41,643 nt of DNA from an uncultured Bacilli bacterium (GTDB taxonomy: Bacteria > Bacillota_I > Bacilli_A > RFN20 > CAG-826): assembly GCA_944349595.1 (NCBI GenBank), contig CALVNF010000003.1, forward strand, positions 83,356 to 124,998, given 5' to 3'. The notes under the pieces were generated by a model. That model had not been told where the DNA came from. It searched no databases and was given only the letters and a program-made list of their open reading frames with translations. Below, in pieces: positions 26,333 to 36,148 of this stretch (positions are counted from its first letter, which is position 1; each line of letters opens with the position of its first letter). Made by a program: the position numbers and the translations under genes.

Positions 26333-28411
26333 ATGATTAAACAAATTTTTTTAAGTAGCTTAATTCTATTATCACCATATGTTTCTAAGACATATGATAA
26401 TAATAATGCTAATCAATCTTTTTCAATTTCAGATCAAAATCAAATAGCACGATATTACAAAAATATTGATACATCAAGTAATGAAAATACTTTAATTACA
26501 TTACACAATTTATTAAAAACAAATCAAACAAAAGTCAATTATGAATCTGGTGATACAACTTCTACTTCTTGGAGTGGTTTTTCATTAGCTGATAGAAATT
26601 TAGAGCTTTCACCATTCACTCAAGAAGAATTAAATAGCAAAAAATTTAAAACTAGTGATATTTGGGTAAATATCATGTATGTTGATCGCCCAATATATGT
26701 TAGTAACAAATTAAATTCTGGTGAATATAAATATTATTCTAATATAACAAACGGAGATTTAATTTCAGGTCAATTTAATTCTAATTCTTTAGGAAGAGAA
26801 CATGTTTTTCCAAAATTTTATGGATTTAATGGACAAGACGGAGATGAATATAAGAAATATTTTGCTGGTGTAGATATGCACAATTTGCACACCTCCGATG
26901 GAAGAAATAACTCAACTGGTCATAATAATTATCCATATGGGTTTGTTGATGAAACTCAAAATGGTGACATTTTAGAAGTTAGTAATAACTTAACTAATAC
27001 TGTTACTGGATATCGACAAGAAAGCGATAAGTATGAATATATTTATGAGCCAGCAGATGATATTAAAGGCGATATTGCAAGAAGTATATTTTATATGGTT
27101 GCAAGATATTATGTCTATGAAGAAAAAGATGCAATCAATCAGCCATCACCAGCTTTAAGGCTTGGAAATGATATATCAATGCAAGCAGTTGAACCAAATG
27201 ATACAAAAAATAATCCAGCTGTTTATGGAATCTTAGATGATTTATTATTATGGAATGAATTAGATCCAGTCAGTGAACAAGAAAAACAAAGAAACGAAAT
27301 TGTTTATCAATTTATTCAAAATAATAGAAATCCATTTATTGATTATCCAAATTGGGTAAATATTTTATTTTCAAATTCTCAAGATAAAATAAACTTAAAT
27401 ATTGAAAATGGTATTGATGAATACGGATTTAAAATAAAACTTCCAAGTGATTTTAATACTTCTTATAAAATTAATGACACTGTTAATTTATCAAAAATTA
27501 CTTTTGAATACATTAATAGTGATAAAACAAGTCAAGTTATTGATCCAAATTTAGTTAATACTTATATTTTAGATGATAATGGTAATTTTAATAAATTAGA
27601 TGAAACTGAATTTGACATAACTAAAAACACATTAATTAGATATGAATACAAAATTAATAATCAAACATATTTTGATGATTTAACACTTACTACTTCTGAT
27701 AATCCTCTTGGAAATATTTCATTAAGTATTTCAAGCGATAATTTAAAAACAACTTATAATTTAAATGATTCTATATCATTAGATGATATCAGTGTTAAAT
27801 TAAATAATAATGGTATCTTAAATGAACTAAAAAAAGATGAATTTGATTTATATATCAAAGCCCCAAAAGATAAAGAATTTAGGTTAATTGATACTAATCC
27901 ATATACATTTAATTTACCTGGGAAATATCAATTATATGCAACTTATATGTTTGATGATACTTTAATTACATCAAATAAATTAGAAATTAATGTAATTGAT
28001 CAAGAAAACACATACATAAAAATAAATTCAAATAATTTATTTAAACTAGATTATGGAATATTTGAACCACTTGAATTAAATAAATTAGATATTGAATTTT
28101 ACTTTAATAATTCATTAATTAATTTAGATGATTCAATATCTGTTTCATATATATTAACAGGACCAAATAATATTAATGAATTATTAAATGTAAAAGATGA
28201 ATATATGTTATCAAGTCTTGGAGAATATAATTTACATGTTGAAATAACTTATCTTGATACAACTATTTCATCAAATACAATCACTTTAAATGTTGGTATC
28301 TCTACCTTCCAATATATTTTAATAATTGTTGGTGTTTTAATTATTTTAATTATAGTTATTGTTGCATTAGTCTTAAAAAGTAAAAATAAATCAAAGAAAA
28401 GAAAAAGATAA
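26333..28411 (+). CDS. Membrane-anchored extracellular endonuclease I with Ig-like domains
   Basis: The 692-residue protein begins with a short signal peptide (MIKQIFLSSLILLSPYVS). Residues about 100-340 match the endonuclease I family (EndA/Vvn type): GREHVFPK near 154-161 with catalytic His157, then DMHNLHTSDGRNN at 181-193 supplying the metal-site residues, and PYGFVD. Residues about 350-655 are three beta-rich repeats of Ig-like type (each ending in TLTTSDN-, LEINVID- or ITLNVG-like strands). A single membrane segment at 660-682 and a Lys/Arg-rich tail anchor it at the C-terminus. It should cleave extracellular DNA at the cell surface for nutrition, or degrade incoming DNA; both are inference. 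Confidence 0.88.
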   Translation: MIKQIFLSSLILLSPYVSKTYDNNNANQSFSISDQNQIARYYKNIDTSSNENTLITLHNLLKTNQTKVNYESGDTTSTSWSGFSLADRNLELSPFTQEELNSKKFKTSDIWVNIMYVDRPIYVSNKLNSGEYKYYSNITNGDLISGQFNSNSLGREHVFPKFYGFNGQDGDEYKKYFAGVDMHNLHTSDGRNNSTGHNNYPYGFVDETQNGDILEVSNNLTNTVTGYRQESDKYEYIYEPADDIKGDIARSIFYMVARYYVYEEKDAINQPSPALRLGNDISMQAVEPNDTKNNPAVYGILDDLLLWNELDPVSEQEKQRNEIVYQFIQNNRNPFIDYPNWVNILFSNSQDKINLNIENGIDEYGFKIKLPSDFNTSYKINDTVNLSKITFEYINSDKTSQVIDPNLVNTYILDDNGNFNKLDETEFDITKNTLIRYEYKINNQTYFDDLTLTTSDNPLGNISLSISSDNLKTTYNLNDSISLDDISVKLNNNGILNELKKDEFDLYIKAPKDKEFRLIDTNPYTFNLPGKYQLYATYMFDDTLITSNKLEINVIDQENTYIKINSNNLFKLDYGIFEPLELNKLDIEFYFNNSLINLDDSISVSYILTGPNNINELLNVKDEYMLSSLGEYNLHVEITYLDTTISSNTITLNVGISTFQYILIIVGVLIILIIVIVALVLKSKNKSKKRKR

Positions 28412-28451
28412 ATAACTAAAATTGCACTAAAAATTAACTAAATTTATAAAT

Positions 28452-28498
28452 AAAACAACTAATTAATTACTTATTATTTAGTTTAATTAAGTTGTTTT
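28452..28498. terminator. Bidirectional terminator between convergent genes
   Basis: AAAACAACT...AATTAA arms pair with TTAATT...AAGTTGTTTT; A and T runs flank both sides. It overlaps the end of the MFS gene. Confidence 0.65.
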
Positions 28499-29726
28499 TA
28501 TTTTTTGTCTGAATTAATACTAATTCATTACCAACCGTTAACAAAACTAAGAAAATTAATGCAACATAAGGAAGAATTAAAAATCCTTGATGGAATTCAC
28601 TGCTTCCAATATTAATATTTTCTCCAATTATCCCAAATAATGGAGCTGCGGTTATATTTGCAATATAAGCACAGCCGATTTGAATTGACATAATATTTTG
28701 TGACAATTCTTTTGTAAATCGATCTGGCGTTGCATGAACAATTGCAGGATAAACTGGCCCACAACCAAAACCAACTAAGCAAACTCCCATAGGCATTAAA
28801 ATGCTATTAACATTCATTCCAAATCCATTAAACATTAATAAAATTAATCCTACTAAAATTATTGCTTCTCCAATTCTAATTCTATTATTATCAGAAATTA
28901 AAGATGAAACAAAGCCAGCTACAAATCTACCAGCAGCAATTCCAATAAAGAAGTATGCTGTCCATTGTGTTGCGACTTCATAACTAATTCCAATTGATGT
29001 ATATGCCATCATACTTGAAAACCACAATGCAATTAATTGCTCAACAGCAATATATGAAAAGAAGGCAATAATTGTAAAAACAGCACCTTTAATTGTAAAA
29101 GATTTAAAAAATCCAAGATTAATTTCTTTTACTTCTTGATGTTTTTCTTCCGCAATTCTAGTAAATTGTTTTTCAGCTTTGTCCCAAACAAAAATCGTTG
29201 ATAATACAAACAAAAATATTGCTGTTTGAATTGATGCTAAAACCCACAAACCAATTCTCCAGCCACTATCAGCATCAAGTGTTAAAAAGGCAGATAAAAT
29301 AAATGGAGAAATGACTGTTCCTAATCCCCAAAATCCATGTAAAAAGTTCATGTGTTCAGCTTTATAATGAAGTGCTACATAATTATTAAGAGTACAGTCA
29401 ATTGCTCCTGCTCCAAGTCCAAAAGGAATTGCCGATAAACAAAGTAATAAGAAACTACTTGAAAATGACATACAAATAATTCCAATACAAGTTAGAGCAA
29501 CTGAAAAACAACATACCCATTTAGATGAGAATATTTTAATTAATTTTATTGTTAAAAATGATGAAATTATTGTACAAAGAGATATAGTTACAGTTAAAAA
29601 TCCTTGATAATCTGGAGATACATTAAGGCTTTGAGCAATTGATGGCCAAGATGAGCCAACAATTGAATCTGGTAATCCTAATGAAACAAATACAACATAA
29701 ATAATTACTAGTAAAAATATCGTCAT
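28467..29726 (-). CDS. Major facilitator superfamily transporter
   Basis: The 419-residue protein has about 12 hydrophobic segments. The start VSLGLPDSIVGSSWPSI and the GFLTVTISLCTII stretch fit the MFS group close to sugar/drug transporters such as FucP- and YfkF-like proteins. Cytoplasmic loop residues KLIKIFSSKW lie where the family A-like motif is expected. The substrate cannot be assigned. TATTAT (29732-29737) lies 5 bp before the ATG with no Shine-Dalgarno, so the transcript may be leaderless. It converges on the endonuclease gene and shares a terminator. Confidence 0.88.
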   Translation of the reverse strand: MTIFLLVIIYVVFVSLGLPDSIVGSSWPSIAQSLNVSPDYQGFLTVTISLCTIISSFLTIKLIKIFSSKWVCCFSVALTCIGIICMSFSSSFLLLCLSAIPFGLGAGAIDCTLNNYVALHYKAEHMNFLHGFWGLGTVISPFILSAFLTLDADSGWRIGLWVLASIQTAIFLFVLSTIFVWDKAEKQFTRIAEEKHQEVKEINLGFFKSFTIKGAVFTIIAFFSYIAVEQLIALWFSSMMAYTSIGISYEVATQWTAYFFIGIAAGRFVAGFVSSLISDNNRIRIGEAIILVGLILLMFNGFGMNVNSILMPMGVCLVGFGCGPVYPAIVHATPDRFTKELSQNIMSIQIGCAYIANITAAPLFGIIGENINIGSSEFHQGFLILPYVALIFLVLLTVGNELVLIQTKNKNNLIKLNNK

Positions 29727-29802
29727 ACAAGATAATAAGATACTATCAAATTTATTAAAATCAATATGTTATTTATATTATTTTTAATAATATAAAAATA
29801 AA

Positions 29803-31398
29803 TTAATATTTATTTAAGGCATTTATATCAATTTTCCCAATACTTGTTTTTGGTAATTTATCAATATAAATTATTTCTTTTGGAAGAGCATATCTTCCAC
29901 AATATTTATCAATAATTTGTTTTATTTCATTGACATCTTTATGATCTTTATGATTGCGATCTAATACAATGAATAATTTAACTCGATGCCCAAATTCTTT
30001 ATCTTCAACTCCAATTGCTGCACAATCAAATATAAAATCATATTTTTTTAATGCTTCTTCAATATCACTTGGAAAAACATTAATTCCTTTAACTTTTATA
30101 ATGTTCTTAATTCTTTGTTTATAAAATAAGAAATTTTCTTCATCAATATAACCAAAATCACCAGTTTCAACCCATTTAATATTATCTTTATCAATATAAA
30201 ATGAATGTTTTTCATCATTTAAATAATGATTCATAATTGTTTCACCAGTTATATAAATTTCTCCTAATTTATTAAAACCAAGATCGTTTTTGTTTTGATC
30301 TAATATTTTCATTTTTACATTATTTAATATTTTTCCAACACTATTTTCTTTATGATATAAATTTGTATTAACTGCACACACTCCAGTTGTCTCAGTTAAT
30401 CCATATCCTTCATATAATCTTGCTTTAGAATTATGTTTAATCATCAAGTTATTAAACTTATTTCTTAATGATGAAGAAACAAAATCTCCTCCAACAAAAC
30501 AAACATATAAATCTTTTAATCCTTTATTATCAAATTTTTTATTTCTTAATAATGCTTCATATAAAATTGGAATTCCAATCATAAAAGACATATAACCTTT
30601 TTTTATTAATTTACACACTTCATTACTAGAAAATTTTGGCATTAAAATATCACATCCACCATGATAAATACAAACATGAATCCCCATGGCAAGGCCATAA
30701 GCGTGGAAAAATGGCAAAACTGCTAGCATATATTTTCCAACACCATTTTTTAATTCTAGTAATACATTAAACTGGTCACTTAATGCATTTAAAGCAAAAT
30801 TAGATATGGCAATTGTTTTTGTATTTCCACTAGTTCCTCCAGATTGTAAATAAAATGAATCTTTTAAATAATCATTATCGAATTCTTTTAATTCATTTTT
30901 AATATTAAAATCGCTACTTGTTATTTTTGCTTGCTTGATATTTTTTAGTTTATCTTTATTGATTAATTTATAACCTAATTTTAAAAATATATTAAGTTCA
31001 TCACTAACAATACATGGGATTACTAAAATATTGTCATTTTTAAAATCTTTAAATTCATCATATGATGTATCAAGACAAAACAATATTTTAGAATTAACTT
31101 TATCCATTACTAGTTTTAAATTTGTTGCATTCATTAAAGGATGAATTAAATTTCCAATTGCTCCAATTTGATTAATTGCATATAAAAGATAAATTGCTTG
31201 TGGAATATTTGGAAGACATAAAGTAATTACATCATTTTTCTTAATTCCGAGTTCTTTTAATTTATAAGCATATTGGTTTATTTTTTTTATAAATTTAGAA
31301 AACTTAATAAATTTACCTTTAAAATATAAGGCATTTTCATTTGGATATAATTTAGCACTTCTTAAAATTGCTTCATAAGCTGTTAATTTATAATTCAT
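29803..31398 (-). CDS. Acyl-CoA synthetase (AMP-forming ligase)
   Basis: The 531-residue protein carries the ANL-superfamily motifs: the P-loop SGGTSGNTKT at 186-195, YGLTETTG near 341, TGDFGYID, the hinge motif KNIIKVKGINVFPSDIEE, and the C-terminal LPKTSIGKID with the catalytic Lys near residue 521. It activates a carboxylic acid, probably a fatty acid, as an acyl-AMP and then a thioester. Its ATG overlaps the TGA of the DUF1624 gene (ATGA at 31395-31398), so the two are translationally coupled and may work together in membrane-lipid or acyl-group modification. The acyl acceptor (CoA or carrier protein) is not certain. Confidence 0.9.
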   Translation of the reverse strand: MNYKLTAYEAILRSAKLYPNENALYFKGKFIKFSKFIKKINQYAYKLKELGIKKNDVITLCLPNIPQAIYLLYAINQIGAIGNLIHPLMNATNLKLVMDKVNSKILFCLDTSYDEFKDFKNDNILVIPCIVSDELNIFLKLGYKLINKDKLKNIKQAKITSSDFNIKNELKEFDNDYLKDSFYLQSGGTSGNTKTIAISNFALNALSDQFNVLLELKNGVGKYMLAVLPFFHAYGLAMGIHVCIYHGGCDILMPKFSSNEVCKLIKKGYMSFMIGIPILYEALLRNKKFDNKGLKDLYVCFVGGDFVSSSLRNKFNNLMIKHNSKARLYEGYGLTETTGVCAVNTNLYHKENSVGKILNNVKMKILDQNKNDLGFNKLGEIYITGETIMNHYLNDEKHSFYIDKDNIKWVETGDFGYIDEENFLFYKQRIKNIIKVKGINVFPSDIEEALKKYDFIFDCAAIGVEDKEFGHRVKLFIVLDRNHKDHKDVNEIKQIIDKYCGRYALPKEIIYIDKLPKTSIGKIDINALNKY

Positions 31399-32450
31399 AC
31401 ACTAAAAGAATAACCTAGAGATAACATTAATATAAACACAAATATTATAATCAAAACTTGATGAACTACATAAATAATTAATGGGTATTTTCCAACATAA
31501 CATACACCTTTAGCAAAATATTTAAATGGTAATAATAAGTAATTTAAGATCTTTTTTGATTTTTTAGTTGAGTTTTTATTATTTGAAAAATCTAGCATAA
31601 CTTCATTATTTTTATTATCTACATCATTTAAAAAAGTCTGCAATTCCTCATTATTTTTATTTTTTAGAGTATTAGTTTTTGTTTTTATAAAGTTATTAAT
31701 TTGTCTAAATATTGATATCTTATCTTTATAAATAATACTTCCTAGACCGCCAGCTGCAAACATAAATCCAAGATAAGGAAATAAACATAACCAATCTATA
31801 TCTTGCTTAACGTGTAAACTTCCAATTACTGAACCTAAAAAATTTAAAAAGCTCATTTCTGATACATCATATGTATCATTTGCAAAATAATTAATTCCAA
31901 AATATCCAATAAAAATAATAATTAAACCGATAATTATTGATATATATTTTGTATAAACATTATTTTTATCAAACTTTTGCATTATTTTTAAATATATTGC
32001 ATAAATTAAAATACAGCTTCCAATTGCAAGTATTGTTCCAAAAGTCATATAAAAGCTTGCATTCAACATATAAGATAACATATAAGATCCAACACTTAAA
32101 AAAGCTCCAACAATTGTTATAAAATATCCTCTTTTTAAATTATTTCTTGAAAAATTAGTTGAAAAACCAGAACTAATTAAAAACATCGCCAAAACTCCAT
32201 ATCTAAAATTAGCTCTAAAATCCCAATTTCTATAAAAAACAGCAGAATTATGTAAATCAATTAACCATTGATATTGACAAGTAAATTCATTAAATCCAAA
32301 AACACTAACGATCAAATATGCAAAATCATAAAAGAAATGATCAAAAATCATTAAAATTATGCAAATACCTCTAACAAAATCAATTTCAGGAATTCTTTTT
32401 TTCTTTTTTGGTTCAATTCTTGGAATAAAAAATTGATAATTCTTGACCAT
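31395..32450 (-). CDS. DUF1624/HGSNAT-like membrane protein
   Basis: The 351-residue protein has about eight membrane segments. It starts with RIPEIDFVRGICIILMIFDHFFYD, the signature of DUF1624, a family related to heparan-alpha-glucosaminide N-acetyltransferase and bacterial membrane acyltransferases. A charged cytoplasmic loop near residues 240-300 (NKNNEE, NKNNEV, NNKNSTKKSKK) separates the last segments. Coupling by a 4-bp overlap to an acyl-CoA synthetase supports transfer of an acyl group across or at the membrane; the acceptor is unknown. TATAAT (32458-32463) lies 7 bp before the ATG and no Shine-Dalgarno sequence is visible, so it may be leaderless. Confidence 0.8.
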   Translation of the reverse strand: MVKNYQFFIPRIEPKKKKRIPEIDFVRGICIILMIFDHFFYDFAYLIVSVFGFNEFTCQYQWLIDLHNSAVFYRNWDFRANFRYGVLAMFLISSGFSTNFSRNNLKRGYFITIVGAFLSVGSYMLSYMLNASFYMTFGTILAIGSCILIYAIYLKIMQKFDKNNVYTKYISIIIGLIIIFIGYFGINYFANDTYDVSEMSFLNFLGSVIGSLHVKQDIDWLCLFPYLGFMFAAGGLGSIIYKDKISIFRQINNFIKTKTNTLKNKNNEELQTFLNDVDNKNNEVMLDFSNNKNSTKKSKKILNYLLLPFKYFAKGVCYVGKYPLIIYVVHQVLIIIFVFILMLSLGYSFSV

Positions 32451-32533
32451 AATTAAAATTATATCATTTAAAAATTTTTATAATACATTAATTTTAATAT
32501 GTATAAAATTAAACGTAAAACAACAATATTTTT

Positions 32534-32563
32534 AAAAAATATTGAAGTTTTGCAATATTTTTT
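32534..32563 (-). terminator. Terminator of methylglyoxal synthase
   Basis: 11-bp stem AAAAAATATTG / CAATATTTTTT around an 8-nt loop, followed by A/T; overlaps the stop codon. Confidence 0.7.
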
Positions 32564-32936
32564 AATTATTTGCTAAACCTTTTATAACTAAATTAGCAGT
32601 TGATTCATTTGTTGCAATTGGAATATCATAAACAACTGCAATTCTTAATAATGCTTTAATATCTGGATCATGAGGTTGAGTTTCAAGAGGATCCCAAAAG
32701 AAAATTACCACATCAATTTTTCCTTCTGCAATATGAGCACCAATTTGTTGGTCGCCACCTAATGGACCAGGTAGAAATGTTGTAACTTCTAAATCAGTTG
32801 CTTTTTTAACTAAATTAGCAGTATGTCCGGTCCCACATAAATTATAATTTTTTAAAATTTCTTTATTTTTTGTAGCCCATATAACTATTTCTTCTTTTTT
32901 ATGATCGTGAGCAATTAATGCGATAGTTTTAGCCAT
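32562..32936 (-). CDS. mgsA: Methylglyoxal synthase
   Basis: The 124-residue protein is at the short end of the family. The start [42 protein letters not shown] and [20 protein letters not shown] are all diagnostic; the phosphate-binding and catalytic Asp motif lies in GPLGGDQQ. It converts dihydroxyacetone phosphate to methylglyoxal and phosphate in the cytoplasm, a bypass that relieves sugar-phosphate build-up. It stands alone with an AGAGAGG ribosome binding site. In this window its presence fits an organism that takes up sugars quickly. Confidence 0.96.
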   Translation of the reverse strand: MAKTIALIAHDHKKEEIVIWATKNKEILKNYNLCGTGHTANLVKKATDLEVTTFLPGPLGGDQQIGAHIAEGKIDVVIFFWDPLETQPHDPDIKALLRIAVVYDIPIATNESTANLVIKGLANN

Positions 32937-33089
32937 ATTAAAACCTCTCTTTTAATTATTATTACAAAATATAAGATAAAAATAAACCACAATTAATTCA
33001 ATAAATTATTAGAAGTTGCCAATTTTTATATAAAGTTTTTATGTAAATACATGTCTTATATGAGTTATAATATTTTTTAGGTAAAAATT

Positions 33090-34475
33090 ATGGAAAAAAC
33101 AAATAAAATTAAAGAAAATTTGAAAAAAACATACGATGCAACTGATAATTTTTTAGATAAAACAAGTAATAGTTTTGTAGATTTTGTCAAAAAATATGAC
33201 ATATTAATTTTTATGATTATCATTTCACTTCTTGGAATAGTAATGAGAATTTTAATATTTCCATGCGTTAGAGGCGATTACACAAACTTTTTAACTCCTT
33301 GGTATGAAAATATTTATAAATACGGATTTGCTGCATTAGGAAGACAATTTGGCGATTATACTCCAGCTTATAATTATTTTCTATGGTTTATTAGTTTATT
33401 TGGGTATGAACCAGGTGGAGTTAGTTTTGAAATTCAATTATTTGGTGAACCTTTTGTAATTGATTCAGTCTTATTTTCGATAAAAGCAATTTCATGTATG
33501 TTTGATTTTGGAATTGCAATTTTTGTTTATTTTATAATTAAAAAAATTTCATTATCTAAATTAAAAGCCGCAATTGGTTATGCTTTAACGGTATTTGGAT
33601 TAACCATATTTTTAAATTCAGCTCTTTGGGGACAATGTGATTCAATTTATGTTTTCTTTATAATTGGATCAATTTATTTTTTATTAATTAAAAAACAACG
33701 TTTAGCTTTTATTTTCTTAGGTTTATCATTTTGTTTTAAATTACAAGCTATATTTGCTTTACCAGCTTTTATTGTTTTATATTTTAAAAAGTATGTAAAA
33801 CTTAGATATTTTTTATATATTCCACTTGTTTATATTATAGTTGCACTACCAGCAGCGTTTGCAGCCGGTAGTGGTTTCTTTGATAGATTAGGTCAAATAT
33901 TATCCGTTTATTTTAATCAAACAGTAAATGGGTATAAAGAAGTAACTCTTAATGCTGGTACTTTTTATGCTTTAATTTTTACAAATTATAAACAAGAAGA
34001 ATTTGTATCTTCTTTTGCTTTATTTTTAGCATTAGCAATTAATGGTACAATCATGTTTTTAATGATGAGAGATAAAAAGAAATTTAGTGAAAATAAATTA
34101 ATTAAAATGTTTTTAATTTTTTCAATGACTATGCCATATTTCTTACCATATATGCATGAAAGATATTTTTATTTAGCTGATGTTTTAGTATTAATTTATG
34201 TTGCTTTAAATCCTAAAAAATTCTATGTTGCAATACTTGAAATGCTAAATTCAATGATTGGCTATATGGTATATTTGTGGAACGTTCCATTCTTTAATGT
34301 TGTACCTCAAGATAATTACACAATTCCAGATAATACAAAAGCAATGTCATTAAGAGTTGGATCAATATTCTATTTAAGTGCAATAGCAATCCTATTAATT
34401 GACTACTTTAATAACAAAGAAGAAAACGAAGAATTATCTAATAATAGAATTAAACATAAAATAACTTCTAAATGA
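33090..34475 (+). CDS. GT-C-type membrane glycosyltransferase-like protein
   Basis: The 461-residue protein has about 10 membrane segments after a charged, partly helical N-terminus of 40 residues (many Lys). An acidic loop motif after the first segment (RGDYTNFLTPWYENI) and the lumenal motif WGQCDSIYVFF, plus MHERYFYL near the end, recall mannosyltransferase/PMT-like GT-C enzymes that use lipid-linked sugars and act on the outer face of the membrane. A strict family assignment is not possible by eye. TATAAT lies 20 bp upstream, with a weak AGGT ribosome binding site. The stop is TGA. A terminator follows. Confidence 0.75.
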   Translation: MEKTNKIKENLKKTYDATDNFLDKTSNSFVDFVKKYDILIFMIIISLLGIVMRILIFPCVRGDYTNFLTPWYENIYKYGFAALGRQFGDYTPAYNYFLWFISLFGYEPGGVSFEIQLFGEPFVIDSVLFSIKAISCMFDFGIAIFVYFIIKKISLSKLKAAIGYALTVFGLTIFLNSALWGQCDSIYVFFIIGSIYFLLIKKQRLAFIFLGLSFCFKLQAIFALPAFIVLYFKKYVKLRYFLYIPLVYIIVALPAAFAAGSGFFDRLGQILSVYFNQTVNGYKEVTLNAGTFYALIFTNYKQEEFVSSFALFLALAINGTIMFLMMRDKKKFSENKLIKMFLIFSMTMPYFLPYMHERYFYLADVLVLIYVALNPKKFYVAILEMLNSMIGYMVYLWNVPFFNVVPQDNYTIPDNTKAMSLRVGSIFYLSAIAILLIDYFNNKEENEELSNNRIKHKITSK

Positions 34476-34499
34476 TTTAAAATTATTACAACTTAAATT

Positions 34500-34529
34500 A
34501 AATACCCAGTTGAATAAAGCGGGGTATTT
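34500..34529 (+). terminator. Terminator after the GT-C-like gene
   Basis: AAATACCC / GGGTATTT stem with a 14-nt loop, then T-rich sequence, 25 bp after the stop. Confidence 0.75.
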
Positions 34530-34616
34530 ATTTAATTATATTTTTAGTTAATTTATTTAATTAAAGACAAATTTTTTAAAACCGATGAAAATGGCGAACT
34601 AAAAATACCGTAAAAC

Positions 34617-34854
34617 GCCAAACTCAAAATGTAAGTTTTGCGATATTTCACTAAAGTATTATTGTGAGGTGAAATTTATACGAAATGTTTTTTTGAGGTT
34701 TTATATATGACAAATAAAAAGAACAATGGAGTTTTTTATTCGAGGATTGCTAAACAGTACAATTTTGATCCACGTCCAATAAAAAGATACTATATTTTAA
34801 AGAATGAAAATCCAACTGCGAATGAGGAGGTATAAAAAGCGTTTTGAGTTTGCC
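34617..34854. mobile_element. MITE-like element with 13-bp inverted ends
   Basis: GCCAAACTCAAAA (34617-34629) and TTTTGAGTTTGCC (34842-34854) are inverted copies with one mismatch, bounding about 238 bp. Inside the left end a second inverted repeat pairs the AAATACCGTAAAAC and GTTTTGCGATATTT segments (about 34603-34646). The only frame inside is a 43-codon one at 34707-34835. No transposase is present, so this would be a non-autonomous or decayed element. Confidence 0.45.
34707..34835 (+). CDS. Small hypothetical protein, 42 residues
   Basis: The frame starts MTNKKNNGVFYSRIAKQYNF and ends NENPTANEEV, with TTGAGG upstream as a weak ribosome binding site. I do not recognise it. It lies wholly inside the MITE-like inverted repeats and may be the leftover of a longer gene. 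There is no second sign of coding, so it may be chance. Confidence 0.25.
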   Translation: MTNKKNNGVFYSRIAKQYNFDPRPIKRYYILKNENPTANEEV

Positions 34855-34947
34855 TTTAACACCTAAATATAATTAATTAATCGGTCTTTTAAAGAGAATC
34901 ACAAAACGTCAATTTTAAATAACATATTTTTTGTTTTACTATTTTAT

Positions 34948-35838
34948 TTAGTATTTCACCTTGAAATAATCTAGATAAAGTTTAAATTTGTCTTGTGCCG
35001 TTAAACAAGTATCCCTTAAATATCCTGGTTCATCCATCCACTCTTTTAAACCACGATAATAAAATTGTTTTAATTGTTCATCAATAATAAATGGAACTAT
35101 ATTATAATTTAGACATTCCTTAAAAAGTAATAATCTTCCAATACGTCCATTCCCATCTTGAAAAGGATGAATACACTCAAATTTATAATGAAAATCTAAC
35201 AAATCATCAAATGTTTTTTCTTTTTTATTGTTATATTCAAAAAGTAATTCTTTCATCTTTTTTGAGACATCACAAGGTTGCGTCGTATCCATATCACCAA
35301 CGGTATTTGGCAATCTTTTATAATCACCAACGGCAAACCAATCTTTACGAGAGTCTATTGTTCCATTTTTTAATATTCGATGTAATTCTTTAATTAATGA
35401 TTCGCTAATTTGTTTTTTAGCATTGTCAATAATTATATCAATACATTTAAAATGATTAACAGTTTCTACTATATCATCAACGTTAATAACCCCACCATCG
35501 ATTCCAATAGTATTTGTTTCAAAAATATAACGAGTTTGATCATGTGTTAACTTACTTCCTTCTATGTGATTTGAATTATAAGTTAATTCAATTTGCACCT
35601 TGTGATAAATTCCGCCAGAAAGTTTTGCTTTCTTTTCAGCAATTAGAACTTCTAAAAGTGTTCTTGGTGAACTGCTTTTTTTATTTTTACGATCTGGTTT
35701 TGTTGAATCTTCAGGAATATTCCAAGTCTTGCCTGTTAAAAATGCACCTGGTATCTTACCAATTGCACAATAATTACGAACACTTCTTTCTGATAAATTC
35801 CATTTTTTTGCAATACTTTTTACAGATAAATATTTCAT
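34948..35838 (-). CDS. Fic family protein with N-terminal HTH
   Basis: The 296-residue protein has an excisionase/MerR-like helix-turn-helix at residues 1-45 (SVKSIAKKWNLSERSVRNYC) and a Fic domain with the full active-site motif HPFQDGNGRIGR at 224-235, so it should transfer AMP (or another nucleotide part) to a protein hydroxyl. The inhibitory helix motif SNHIEG at 89-94 precedes the Fic core, putting it in the class where the autoinhibitory segment is within the same chain (class II). TAATAT (35845-35850) lies 6 bp before the ATG with no Shine-Dalgarno. A palindrome and a related half site in its upstream region suggest self-control through the HTH. No antitoxin partner gene is adjacent. 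Confidence 0.92.
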   Translation of the reverse strand: MKYLSVKSIAKKWNLSERSVRNYCAIGKIPGAFLTGKTWNIPEDSTKPDRKNKKSSSPRTLLEVLIAEKKAKLSGGIYHKVQIELTYNSNHIEGSKLTHDQTRYIFETNTIGIDGGVINVDDIVETVNHFKCIDIIIDNAKKQISESLIKELHRILKNGTIDSRKDWFAVGDYKRLPNTVGDMDTTQPCDVSKKMKELLFEYNNKKEKTFDDLLDFHYKFECIHPFQDGNGRIGRLLLFKECLNYNIVPFIIDEQLKQFYYRGLKEWMDEPGYLRDTCLTAQDKFKLYLDYFKVKY

Positions 35839-35860
35839 TTTTTTATATTACCACATTATC

Positions 35861-35921
35861 GGCAAAAAATAAAATTTAATTATCATAATTTTAATACTGT
35901 TTTTGCCTATAATGGCAAAAA
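35861..35921. promoter_or_regulatory. Operator-like palindrome plus half site upstream of the Fic gene
   Basis: At 35900-35921, arms TTTTTGCC and GGCAAAAA (perfect 8 bp) flank TATAAT. A half site GGCAAAAAA with matching flank ATTATC lies at 35856-35869, near the probable -35 region. The remaining gap to the tRNA at 36152 shows no gene. Confidence 0.55.
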
Positions 35922-36148
35922 TTAAATTTATTTTTAATTATATCTTTAAAAAATGAAAAAATGAGAAATAAATTTTTATTAATATAATAAATTTTGAATA
36001 ATATAATTAAATTTTTTGGTAGAAAAAGATTTAATGATGTCTTAATTAAACCTATTTTTTCTACTAATAAAACACCAATAAATAAAAAAATCCGATTTCT
36101 CGGACTAATATCATAACTTTGGTAATAATTAACCAAATTTTATTTTCA

